Positions 22,811 to 33,510 of a stretch of 64,000 nucleotides of DNA are shown here, piece by piece (within the stretch, counting starts at the first letter, position 1; every line of letters starts with the position of its first letter). Source of the stretch: Toxonevra muliebris (lineage: Eukaryota; Arthropoda; Insecta; Diptera; Pallopteridae). The position numbers and the translations under genes were made by a program. Location: NCBI GenBank assembly GCA_963691655.1, contig OY829326.1:87971235-88035234 (forward strand), read 5' to 3'. The notes under the pieces were generated by a model. That model searched no databases, had not been told where the DNA came from, and saw only the letters and a program-made list of their open reading frames with translations.

Positions 22811-23449
22811 GTAAGTAAATGTGGGTGCTGGTGCTGCGCGAGGGAAATTGTGTGTATAAAATACAAAATAAAATAAGAGCAAATTAAAAGTGGAAAAATA
22901 AAATAAAAAAACACGAAAACGTATCATATTCACGATTTTGTTATTTGTTATGGTCATCATTCTATTTGTTTGCTGATGTTGTTGCTATTTTAAAATATTG
23001 ATTTTATTTTTATTGTTATCATATACGAATAAATAGTGCTGCTTCTTTTTCTTCTCTGCGACCTTTTCTCGAATAATGTTTTAAAATAAATTCCAAATTA
23101 TGTGAAAATACTTGTCAGTTCGATTCTGTAATATTTTACAGTTTGTGCTGCTTAAAATCGCATTTGCCTTTTAATGTTATTTTTTTAATATACCTACATA
23201 ATCAAATATTTTTTGTACATTGTACTTTTATCAAACTTTCTGTGAAACTAAAATAAAATTCGCTCAGTAAATTTCTGGATATACTAAAATATGTAGTAGT
23301 TTATTGTGAAATCAATTGCAGATTTGTAGAGATTTTTCAAAAATCTAAAGATATAGAAAAATTTTGCTTAAAAAAAGCATATATTTCTTTTTGTTTCAGA
23401 GCTTCATGAACTGTGGCAAATACCAGGTTGCTCTTTCATCAATTTTTCC
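22811..23449. other. AT-rich stretch, possible intron start
   Basis: There is no recognisable gene or repeat. If the donor at 22811 is used, this is the beginning of an intron. Confidence 0.35.
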
Positions 23450-24300
23450 CAGTGTTCGACCGAATATTCTGCTTCGACAAAAAATGGCCGAAGTATTTTG
23501 CAGAAGCCGAATATTATAAGCATTTCATTTTAGAATAAATTTTATTACAGATTGACAGTGAAAACCTCTTAGAATTATTTATAGTTACCTACATACAAAT
23601 AAATAAAATTGAGTTGATTATATAAAATATGTAGATTGCAATTTCTGTGTTCAATTTTTTCCGTTTACTTGTTCTACATATTTTTACGTTTGAAGTAGCC
23701 CACAGATTTAGAACCTTACAAACTGAAATCAGCAAACTTCAGAAGCTAATACAATTAGAGTAAACGGTTAATGAATCTCGCTTTCGTCTTAATTTATTTC
23801 TTTTATTTAACTAACTGTATTTTGCTGTTATATTTGGTATGTAAGTTATTTTTATACCAAAATCGTCAATAGTCTGTAAGATCTTTGTATCCGTAAACGT
23901 TGACAAATAAATAAATAAATTGCTTGTACAACGTCTCTAGAATATGTGTGTGATTTTTTTTTTTTTTTTTTTTGAGATTCACAGTCAAACGAAAGTCACA
24001 GATGTAGAAGTTGGCAGGACCTGGTACACACGTCATGCATACTTAAGCTTTCAAATTCGTTTTTCTCAAAACTTCATTTTTCAATATGACTGTCACGATA
24101 TCTCCAAAACAAATGAACCGATTGAGCTCAAATTTTCACGATATCTTCAGTACATTAATAAGGGAAACAATTTATTTTCAGATTTTCAATTTTTCTAATA
24201 TTTTAAAAATCCTTAGGTCTTCGGCTTCGGTCGAAGTTTAGAGAAATGGCCGAAGTTTGGCTTCGGCTACGGCCAAAAAATCGCCTTCGGTCGAACACTA
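23450..24300. mobile_element. hAT-like TIR element with TTCGGC subterminal repeats
   Basis: The left end CAGTGTTCGACCGAA and the complement of the right end TTCGGTCGAACACTA match at 14 of 15 bases. Both ends carry many copies of GGCCGAAG or its complement, for example GGCCGAAGTTTGGCTTCGGC near 24248. The end sequence YAGTGTTCG is typical of hAT elements, but no 8-bp duplication can be seen. The 0.85 kb body has no transposase and is interrupted by a retroposon-like tail at 23862-23922. Confidence 0.65.
23862..23922 (+). repeat. retroposon 3' tail with (AAAT)n
   Basis: The sequence AATAGTCTGTAAGATCTTTG, followed by GTTGACAAATAAATAAATAA, shares its order of motifs with the complement of 32919-32965. 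There an open frame lies upstream of the same tail. A short tetranucleotide tail after a conserved 3' end is typical of some non-LTR elements. Only the end is recognisable here, and it sits inside the hAT-like element. Confidence 0.45.
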
Positions 24301-25178
24301 CTGAATACTTTTATATCGTTATAGAACCAAAACCGCGTTTTAGTTTTCGCTAAATTTTGAAATGAAATAAAAAGAATTTAGTAAAAAAATATATATTGGT
24401 TCTTTAGAATTATTATGTTTTGTTCGATTTTTTTTGTGTCAATAATGAAAAGAAAACTGGTTTTAATTTATACAAAATGTATGGAGCGTTTATTTTTAAG
24501 TCGAACAACAAAACAAAAGTTCTCAACTTATATATAAAATTTACTGGATATGCAAATTTTATTTTAAGAAATTTGAAGCAGTTATAATTAGTTTTTCAGG
24601 TTTAGGGTTTTCGAGGTTATTTTTTTTTTTGGTTATATTCTTAATATTTATTATAATAATGAGAATTTTTTTTCTAGCTCAATCTGTTAACATACGACAA
24701 CAATGAGTAAATGATGCCTCTATAAAAATGCATATAAAATATGGAGATGCGAAAAGTTTCAGATGGCAGATGAATTTTACACAATCGGAGCTATACTATT
24801 TTTAAACGCCTTGAGAATTACCTTGTTAAATTGTAAAATAAGGCGATGTAAATCGATCCCTCAAGTAAATCGACTAATTCAATACATAATTAAAATCTGA
24901 AATATAAGATCCCTGGGCGGGATTAACTCCTTATGAGGGCATTTTGGGAATTGTATAATTGCCGGACAGAAAGTTGCTGTTGTAGGATCAAATATGAAGT
25001 ATAGTCCTTTTAACCCTTCTATTGATATCACGGTCTTGCTAGACCTTTCTCCAACTTTCTAAACACTTTTAAAAAGTTCTAATGTCGCTGTCGTCATTAA
25101 AATCAATGATATCCTTAATTAATTGATTCAAAATAGAAAAAAAAAATAGATTTATGGCAACATTAGGGTTCTAAACTA
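24301..25178. other. AT-rich stretch, nothing recognised
   Basis: Only short frames and no recognisable repeat lie between the two TIR elements. Confidence 0.45.
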
Positions 25179-26123
25179 GGGTAACGGTAACGTAATCTAC
25201 TGATCGGCCAGTCTCTACTGATCGGCTACTTTTATCTGTTTTTGCCAAAAATAAAAAAACCCTTGATATTTTTATAGATATGAAAACACGGTTAGATGGA
25301 GACACATGTCGCCAACGCACATGCGAATAAGATTTAATCGGTCATGCAAAAAAAAAGCTATAGACATAATTTAATTCGAGCATTTGTAAGGGTTATTGAA
25401 TTTATGAATTTTTCATATTTTTTTTAGTAACTTGGCGTTGTAGAGAAAAAGTTAGTTTGAATTAAATTTAAATGCAAATGTACGCTGAATGTATTTAATC
25501 CTATAATTAAGACTTCAAATAACATATTCCGTAATGAAAAATATTATAAATAATTAATCCTGAAATTTTAACAGGGTGGCCGGCCAAACATTTACTTAAT
25601 TTCAATAATCGGCCGTTGTGGCCGATCACTAAAAACTCTGCTGGGATGAATATTCTAGTGATCGGCCACTCTAGAGTGATCGGCCACTTTTATGTTTTTA
25701 CTAAAAATAAGAATAATGGTAACATTTTTCTGGGTATATGAAAAGCACAGTTAGGTGCAGACACATGTTACCGACACATATTCACAAAAATAATGATAAA
25801 TTTTAGTCATCGGCCGGATAAAATTATTCTTGCCATACCCGACCGGTTATTGGTATATTAAGTTAATATACTACCACAAAAGCTTTAATAATTTTTGGAA
25901 TATTTTAAGAATATAAAACGGCTCAAAAAGCTAATGTTGTAACTAGCGGGAGGTGCCGATCACTAAGAAGAAGTGGCCGATAACTAGAAAAACACCACTA
26001 TTTCAAGAAAAACACCAAAAACATAAAAAAATAGGCAATAAGTTTTAAATTTTTTAGAATTTGAAGGTTTAGAATTTATGTTGTTACAAAAAGTTAATTG
26101 GCCGATCACTAGTGCCGTTACCC
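25179..26123. mobile_element. TIR element with about ten GATCGGCCA subterminal repeats
   Basis: The ends GGGTAACGG (25179) and the complement of CCGTTACCC (26115-26123) are inverted and flanked by TA on both sides (25177-25178 and 26124-26125). Just inside each end is ACTRGTGATCGGCCA or a close variant. Further copies of GATCGGCCA, on either strand and partly diverged, lie near 25201, 25220, 25605, 25618, 25659, 25677, 25807, 25953, 25974 and 26099. No transposase is visible, so it is non-autonomous. Repeated internal motifs of this kind suggest transposase or host-factor binding sites. Confidence 0.75.
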
Positions 26124-26149
26124 TACATAGAGTTATTTTGATTTTGAAC

Positions 26150-26360
26150 AAGTATTTTTGCCCGATAGACTGATCTTTGATTTTCGGATCGGTCTTATGG
26201 ATTCATGCTTCATCACCTGCTACGATCGTGTTCGTGACATAGCCATGGGTGTTAATCTTGGATTTTCGTTAATTTAAGCCTTTACCAAATCCACATTCGT
26301 ATCCTCGGGCGGCCTTCACATGGGTCATCCACCAGGTCTGGAATCTTTGAAATCACTTAG
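26150..26360 (-). pseudogene. mariner-family transposase with internal deletion
   Basis: On the minus strand one frame reads NVDLVKA, a stop, then INENPRLTPMAMSRT, resembling the second helix-turn-helix of mariner. Directly after, in a shifted frame, VAGDEA, a stop and IHKTDPKIKDQS correspond to the mariner motif GDETW-x-x-x-x-DP-x-x-K-x-QS that contains the first catalytic Asp. The stop is TGA where the family has TGG (Trp). The roughly 80-100 residues that normally separate these two parts are missing, so the copy has an internal deletion as well as frameshifts. No ends were found. Confidence 0.6.
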
Positions 26361-27440
26361 AAACAGTCACAAGAGATGACGCAATTACTCAATACGTTTT
26401 TCAAATATTACGCACTATGTCCATTCAAAGGAAATAATTTGTAGCAGGGAACCGACACAAAATATTTGGAGTTTAATCAGAGTAAAAACAAAATTAAGCT
26501 ACAAAACCGCTAAGCTGGCAAAATGTTTTTTGATTGCCTTCAAAAAAATACGTGAAGATTAATTCGGCATCCAAGAGTCTAATGCTGTTTCTCTTTCCCG
26601 CTAAAATTCACAGTATAATCTAGAAACTTCAAAAACTGGAACGATGCAAATTTGCAGCGCTGGTGGAATAGCTGTCGTAGCGTTGAATTTTCTTCGCTTA
26701 TCATCATACATACTTTCGACCGATGAAGCGAATATTTTTAAACTTACGTATAATCCGTTTTTATATTTTTAAAATATTTTCGATAATCAACAACATATCA
26801 TTTTCAGCAGTTTTACGAGAAAAAAAAAGGTTTGCATCTTTTTCCATAGCTATCTTCTACAAAAATAAATTGAAAATTAATTATAAAAATAAAAATAATC
26901 TTTTCTGAAAAAAATCACTTACTTTTTAATTTGAAAAACAGTAAAACTTTCTGTGAGACTTTTTTCAGACGATGTAAATATGCATCAAAAACCATTAAAA
27001 GGTTAATTAGCTTCAGACCATTTCCGACTTGAACCTCTTCCCGGTTATAAAGATCGTCTATATTTCGTTGAGATTGCTTAAGTTTAGCAAACAGAAAACA
27101 GACGGCTTCCCGGAATCAACCATTAGTTAATCATAACCAATATAACTTATACACAGAATGAATAGAGTATGAAAAGATCAATAGTTTCAATTACATACAA
27201 ATTCATTGTCGTTATTGTACTTGCTTCTATATATATATACGTTTTACGTGTAAGGTTTCATCCCAAATACGCATACGTTAACGTTAACGTGACGCAACTG
27301 ATATCTGTTTTATATCTGTTGAAGTCGCGTAGGCGTTTAAACTTTGTATAACTGTGTTTCATAGTTTGTGATTGAAATATGTGTATTTTCTTGTATGTTA
27401 CTCAAACTTATAGAATTTTTATTACGTATGCACCTTCATA
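26361..27440. other. AT-rich stretch, nothing recognised
   Basis: It may hold the remaining end of the mariner remnant, but no TIR could be matched. No gene is visible. Confidence 0.4.
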
Positions 27441-28616
27441 CAGTGGCGCATTCAAGGGGGTGTTAAAACATTCCCATGACAAATTTTGTGGTCAAAAGCA
27501 GTAACCGCTTAAGTCTGAAAATCTTATTTCGAGCAAACACGGTTTGAAGTTAATGTCATTGGTTGCCACTCTTTGTAAGCGAATACCTTTCTTTTTTTAT
27601 AACTTTTGTTTTAAAAACATAGAATACATGTGCATTGGAATAAGAAGAACACAATAGCATATAACTCAATTCTGTCTTAAGTCGACTTAAGCGTTTATTG
27701 CTTTTGACCACAGAATTATACTTGACCTAAATTTTCTAAATTCCTTGCAATAATTTCTTTTGTTTTTTCGATGGGTACAGCGCTTTAGTCAAAGAAATTA
27801 TCAAAGTCGGCTCCGGATAACCGGTTTCTTAAAAAAACTTAATATTCATACTATTAGAAAACCGGCCGGTTCTTCAAGATATTCGCCGACCATAATCTGA
27901 CGTTATTATGAACACAACACGTGCTGAAATCTCGTCGTCATCGCAGTCCAACTTGAAGTCGACCATACAATATACGAGTTCAACTTGTTGTTCGACCTTT
28001 CGATCGACACGGTCGTTCATTTGATTTTTGCCCTAACTAATTCCACTTTGTACTTTGGTTTTTACAGAGCATAAACCAAATATTGCCATATTTTTTCTTT
28101 CATCCGTACTACGCAACATATAAAAGCGAGTGACAAAGAAGGCAGGCGCGAAGTATTTCGACAAACCCATACACCATGCAACCGCGTCGGCAGACTTTGG
28201 CCCAAACCACAGAATTTTTGCATTTTAATAAATTTAAAAAACATACAGAAAAGTTTGACTTTAATTATACATACACAATATAATTTAAGTAAATTAAATG
28301 CAAACGAATCAAAGCCAGCGAAGCAGAGCTCAGTAAATTGCAAAATCAGATTTGTGTGGCTGTGTAACTCTCAAATTCTAAAGATTTTCAATTTTGAAAA
28401 AAAAAATCAGTATTCCACAACCGTTAACTCTCCCCCACATAAACTGTATTATTTCTTGTAACATATTTACCTAAATATCATTATATTATGTATGATTTAT
28501 AATTTCCTAACCCAATTTAACATTCCTGTCTGACTTCATAAAAACACGACTAGAAGCTAGTGCAAATTATTTTGTAAAAAAACACCCCCGAATCGGGAAC
28601 CACTGCTACGCCACTG
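27441..28616. mobile_element. CAGTGGCG-ended TIR element (probable)
   Basis: The left end CAGTGGCGCATTCAAGGGGG and the complement of the right end, CAGTGGCGTAGCAGTGG followed by GGGGGTGTTTTT, share the first eight bases and a G-rich GGGGGTGTT block. The end type is that of the element at 28964-29580. Target duplications are unclear (CCTTCATA against CTTATCTA). No coding sequence is recognised in the 1.18 kb body. Confidence 0.5.
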
Positions 28617-28963
28617 CTTATCTACATACGAATATACATATTTATATGTATGTATAATGTTTTTGGTAAATAATGCAGCAAACTGATTATCATCAACTGA
28701 TAAGTAACAATTATTATTTATATATATGTTTTTATAATTTCATTGAGTATATCAGCGTAAAATTCCATGAATTATAGGAGATAAATAAATAAGTTTATTC
28801 ACGTACGATTTCAATTTTGATTTGAATCATTTGCTTTAAGTTTTTATTTACATTTTTGCGTTACTTTCTTGTTCAAAAAGCAATGAGTCGCATTTTAATG
28901 ATAAGAAAGTGGCGGCGATTCGTTTATAACCACCCTCACTCATTATACAAATATTTATATACA
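28617..28963. other. AT-rich stretch between two similar elements
   Basis: No gene or repeat was recognised. Confidence 0.4.
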
Positions 28964-29580
28964 CAGTGGCGGATACAAGGAGGGGAAAATGGAGGAAATT
29001 TCATCCCGCAAAAGATTTTCAAACACTTAACAATGTAATAATTTAAACAGGCAAAAAGGTTGAACATAATAAGTTATTATTGTTTTACTTTCAATTATAA
29101 AAATAAGGAATAATCTTGCTCATATAAGATAATATCAGCTATATTAGATCAAACCATTAAAGCTCTCCTGTTTCTGGTACTAACGTAATACGAGGTTTAT
29201 GAAAAGCCCTTTTTACATAATTATCAATTTTGGATTTGAAGAGCTTTTGTAAGGTAGCCTCGGTCAAGGATAAATTATTTTCAGGTCATGGCTGACAACA
29301 TTTTCTCTGTTTCTTTACCAAAGTTTTAATGTTGTTGTTTCCTGTTGCTAATATTTTCTATGATCCTTTACCTTGGAAATAGGTCATAGAAATTGTGAAA
29401 TGATTTGCTACAGGAACAGGTTTTCCCCGTTCATACTGCCGAAATTACTAGAGATCGAGATAAAATTTATGAATACGATTTCATAAGTTATGAGATATAA
29501 AGAAAAATTAGCAAAAAAAATAAACATACCTACGTACGCAACGCTCCAGCCCCCGAAAATACTTCCTGTATCCGCCACTG
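28964..29580. mobile_element. CAGTGGCGGATAC-ended non-autonomous TIR element
   Basis: The ends CAGTGGCGGATACAAGGAGG and the complement of the right end, CAGTGGCGGATACAGGAAGT, match over the first 15 bases. ATATACA flanks both sides (28957-28963 and 29581-29587), a 7-bp or slightly longer duplication consistent with a hAT-type element. The body is 617 bp with no transposase. Confidence 0.75.
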
Positions 29581-32476
29581 ATATACATATGCACATAATT
29601 CCTGATATTTACTCAATTACTTTATTGAAGTGTCCGAGACTAATAACTTTATTTAACTGACATTTATTGAGGATCGGTGGTTTTATCACAGAACGTAAGT
29701 AAATAGGTATAGTGGGAATTCAATGGATGTTAACTGTCTAGAGACAATTCATAAGATAGAGGAATTTGAGAAGCTTTCTTCTCAATGGAAACCAATTATA
29801 TTTTATAAGAAGAATACTCGGGTATTGATAAGAGCAGGGCAATGACGGAGGAAGTGGGAAGAAGTAAATTTTTCTTCCAAACCCTTACAACTTCAGCAAT
29901 GTGTAACGTGTGGGATACGAAGTCTCTGTCATATTCCCCCATTGTTCATGATTTCGTCAGTTCTACAATCATTCAGGCTATGTCAAAGCGGGTGTGGTCA
30001 AATCGGTACTTAATTCTCTGCAAAGTTAAGGAAATGAGGGAGCATGTCCGCCCTTATCTTGCTAATTCATCGGCCCCATTTACTGTTCTTCATGTTCATG
30101 TAACTTAGAACCTACGTTAAGTTAACGTTAAGAGGCTAACCATTTTATAGAACATTATGTCTGAGTACAAAGCTATTTTATCCTTGCCTTGAAGTTTTGT
30201 CAGTTTTTCCACGCTCCTCTAATTGCCAGAAGATCTGTTAGAACACTGGCTTCGCCCGAAATTCAAAGTATGTCGTCAATATTAAGATTTTCTAAATAGA
30301 CTCTCCCAACGACCCTGCAGCTCATTTTGGAGGCAGTCTAAATTTCTATTCCGATGTGCTCTTGTTGGAAAAAATGTGTCGAGGCTGAATTTTTAAACAG
30401 TTAATTGCTCTATTCCCTACAAAATAAAAAATTCTAAATTTCTATAAGAGCAATTTTCAAAAGTTAGATTTAAAAAAGAAAATCCACATTTTCTAATGTG
30501 GTGGTGATTTTTGGGTTTTTTTAAATGGTAGCTAAGTTGTACTTTTACAAGGATGTAGTACTTAATGTAGTACTTCTTCTACCACATTTTCTTTTACTTT
30601 CGTACTAAAACCACAAGAAATGGTGTTGTTGTTTTAAATGTTGTTTGAGTTTTGCTAAAACTTTAATTTTTCTTAACACTTGAAAAATAAAACAAATTAA
30701 TTTCACAGCAAAGTCGGTTTTTTTCTTTTCAAATTAACATATGTTTTTTTCCGAAATAATTTTCATTATTGTTCCGGTCTAATGCCAGAGGGCATTAGGC
30801 GTATAATCCTTTGAAATTTCCAATCCTTGTTCAAATCTATCAGCTGTTAATAATCTTAAATACAACAAGATACACACACATGTATTAATAAAATGCAATT
30901 TCGAAACATATGTACACCAACACCTTGTGCATTTTTAGATAAGCATAGAAAAAACTATAGAAATCTAACCGAATTATTAATTATATGATATTTTAACAGA
31001 TAAAAAATCTGTAACCAATCTCTTATTTTTCCACAGATATGATATTTTGTTTGCAACGTGTTTTTTTGGAATCGTAGGTAAAGAAGTCTTAATAGAAATT
31101 CTGCAACGTAGCATTCATTTTTCTTGTTTTTGCTTTTTTCTTCAACATCCAGCACATTGATTTATTTCTACTTTCCAAATACAATAACCACAAACAAAAA
31201 CAGAAAACTGTTAATTCTCATTGTAAACAACAACGCAATAAATCTTGGATTGTATTTTTTGTATTTTTTGTGTGTTTCTTTTACATTTGAGTGCGTTTCA
31301 ATTTATTCCTTTTTGTTTTTTGTTTGCCCAAAATAAAAACAAAAAATGTAATGCAAAACTTGTTTAACAAAAAATAAAAAGAACTTGAAAATTTTAAAAA
31401 CCAGTTTATCAGGATTCTAATATATGTATATACATAGCTTAATATATTTTGCTTAATTTCAGTACAATTGTAGGTACGTCAAACTAACTGAACACATTTT
31501 TGTTGATCAATACGAGTATGTATTTATGTATGTAAAAATATTTTTAATTATTTTGGAATTAATTGAAACCTACGAGAAATCTTAACATTAAGAAGGAAGA
31601 AGTTACTTGGGAGGAAACAAATTAATCTGGCTAAACATGAAAAGTCAATCCCTCAGAATATCAATGGATGATACTATATATTAAATAATAGAGAAATCTA
31701 CCAGCCTTACTAATACGAGTAAACAAATCAAAACCTATTTTTAATTTAATAATCGACTTTGTAAATATTTTTGGAAGAGAAAAATATAAGAAGAAATATT
31801 TAACAGCTAAATAAGAATCAGTGGCTGGATTACTGTATTTTAAACAGTTGCGCCTAGTGATGGTTCGGTATAGGTAAGTATTTGACTCAGTGTCCGAAAA
31901 AGACATTTATAAAAATTCCATCACTAACAAAAATGTTCGGTTAGCAAGTTCAAATTTGAAGGCAACCTTCGTTTTCGGAGTACTTAGTTGTATAAAAAAC
32001 ATCAAAAATTAAAGTATGAAATTATGCCTTCTTCAAACGATTCAAGTACATATCAATGCTGTTTTCTGTTATTCTTGATTGCACCGATACTTCAATCCGA
32101 TACAAGTAATGAATAGAAGTATCAATACTAGTTGCGTTTAGTCAGTATTTTTTCGAATTGAAATTAATTTTTTTAAGCAACCAATATATCCAATAGTGTG
32201 TAGATAAAAAATATTGAACATGACTCATCTTCGGCAACATATTATTTTCAACATGCCTTACAGTGAAAACCATATCTCAAAAATTATGCCTTACAGTGAA
32301 AACCATATCTCATTTCCACAAATAAAAAATGGATGAGTTCCGGAATGGATTACAGTGTATATAACAAAGTCTAATTGGCTCGACTAATTTCAGATTCTAA
32401 ACGGGGCTTATGAAACACCCACGTGGTAACACAACGGGCCGTATTTGACCTAAGTCTGTCCTGACGGACAGCCACT
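29581..32476. other. AT-rich non-coding stretch
   Basis: No gene is recognised. An open frame of 88 codons at 29842-30108 (plus) has no familiar motif. The region may be intron or intergenic. Confidence 0.4.
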
Positions 32477-32706
32477 AAAGTGGGAAACAGAATGTGAAGA
32501 TGAAGTGTGAAGTAACAATCTGTTAAAAGTAAAATGTATACATTTTCATTGTAATCAAACACAATGGGCGTGTTTCCCGGGTTCAAAATAAAAAAAAAGC
32601 TGCTTTCAAAGTGTGTCAGAAACCCGTCGTTGAGTAAAAATGCATACATTTTACCTTTAACAGATTGTTACTTCACGCTTCAGCTTCACATTCTGTTCCT
32701 CACTTT
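32477..32706. mobile_element. MITE family M1, copy 1 (GGAACAGAATGTGAAGC ends)
   Basis: The left arm begins AAAGTGGGAAACAGAATGTG and the complement of the right arm AAAGTGAGGAACAGAATGTG. They pair for roughly 70 bases, through AAGTAACAATCTGTTAAA and AAAATGTATNCATTTT. The loop contains a short stretch with CAATGGGCGTG. The same arms and body recur at 47529-47921. No coding sequence is present. Confidence 0.75.
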
Positions 32707-32918
32707 AACCTAACCTGACCTAAAGCACCAGTGTATTTTATTTCCGAATAGTTCGGAAATTGATTTATCTTACTGTGTTGAAAATTTAAAATACAGTTCC
32801 ACAATACAAAACAAACAAAAAAAAAACACTCTTCTTCTGGTCGTAAAAAAGGAAATCAATAAGTCCTCGATAACACTAGTATTTTGGAAAGTATCGGGTA
32901 AAGTATCAAAATTAGATA

Positions 32919-33142
32919 TTTATTTATTTATTTAGTCAATGAACAAAGGTTCTTACAGACTATTAAAAGATATACATATATTATAATTATAACAAATTAT
33001 TTAAAATTGACTTCAATACTTGCTTTGAACCAACAATATCAACATTATCCTTCATCGATAAAGAGTTATACAAACGACGGAAACTATCAATACTACGCAA
33101 TATCGATTGTATTATTCGAATCCTACCCTATAGCCATGGGAT
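32919..33142 (-). pseudogene. 3' end of a retroposon with (AAAT)n tail
   Basis: On the minus strand an open stretch reads IQSILRSIDSFRRLYNSLSM, continues KDNVDIVGSKQVLKSILNNL and stops. It is followed by about 50 AT-rich bases, then AGTCTGTAAGAACCTTTG and a tail of AAAT repeats. The tail and the preceding motif also occur at 23862-23922. This layout is that of the C-terminus and 3'UTR of a non-LTR retrotransposon, but the protein end is too short to assign. Confidence 0.45.
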
Positions 33143-33379
33143 GAACCCGGATTTGATTGATCCGATTATTAGAAACATTTTTACTAAGAAAATGTAGAAA
33201 AAAGCCATTTTAAATTTAAATACCCTAGTTGATGCCTTAGCTATTATACATATAAAGATTAGTAGCCAATTCAAACTATTTGATTCAGATGATACTATGA
33301 GAAGCTATCTTGCTAACCGCTTACGCACGTACCTTTTTCAGAATGTCAGTAAAAGCCCGAAAATATAATCAGAATGGAA

Positions 33380-33510
33380 ATAACTAGCAAAATCACTAAG
33401 TGATAAAAAATTACCACACCGCCGATCGAAACCGACTTTAATTTGTAGGTCAAACCATGTGATTTCACAATGGGCCGTTCTGTGCCTGTGTTCCTCGAAA
33501 AAAAGAATTA
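33380..33510 (+). repeat. SINE body fragment, copy C
   Basis: It shares the order of motifs with copies A and B: AAAATCACTAAGTGA, TACCACACCGCCGATCGAAA, TTGTAGGTCAAACCATGTG, CACAATGGGCCGTTCTG and TGTTCCTCGA. The tRNA-like head is missing or beyond recognition. It matches copy B at 19690-19830 over its whole length with many substitutions, so it is an old copy. Confidence 0.55.
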
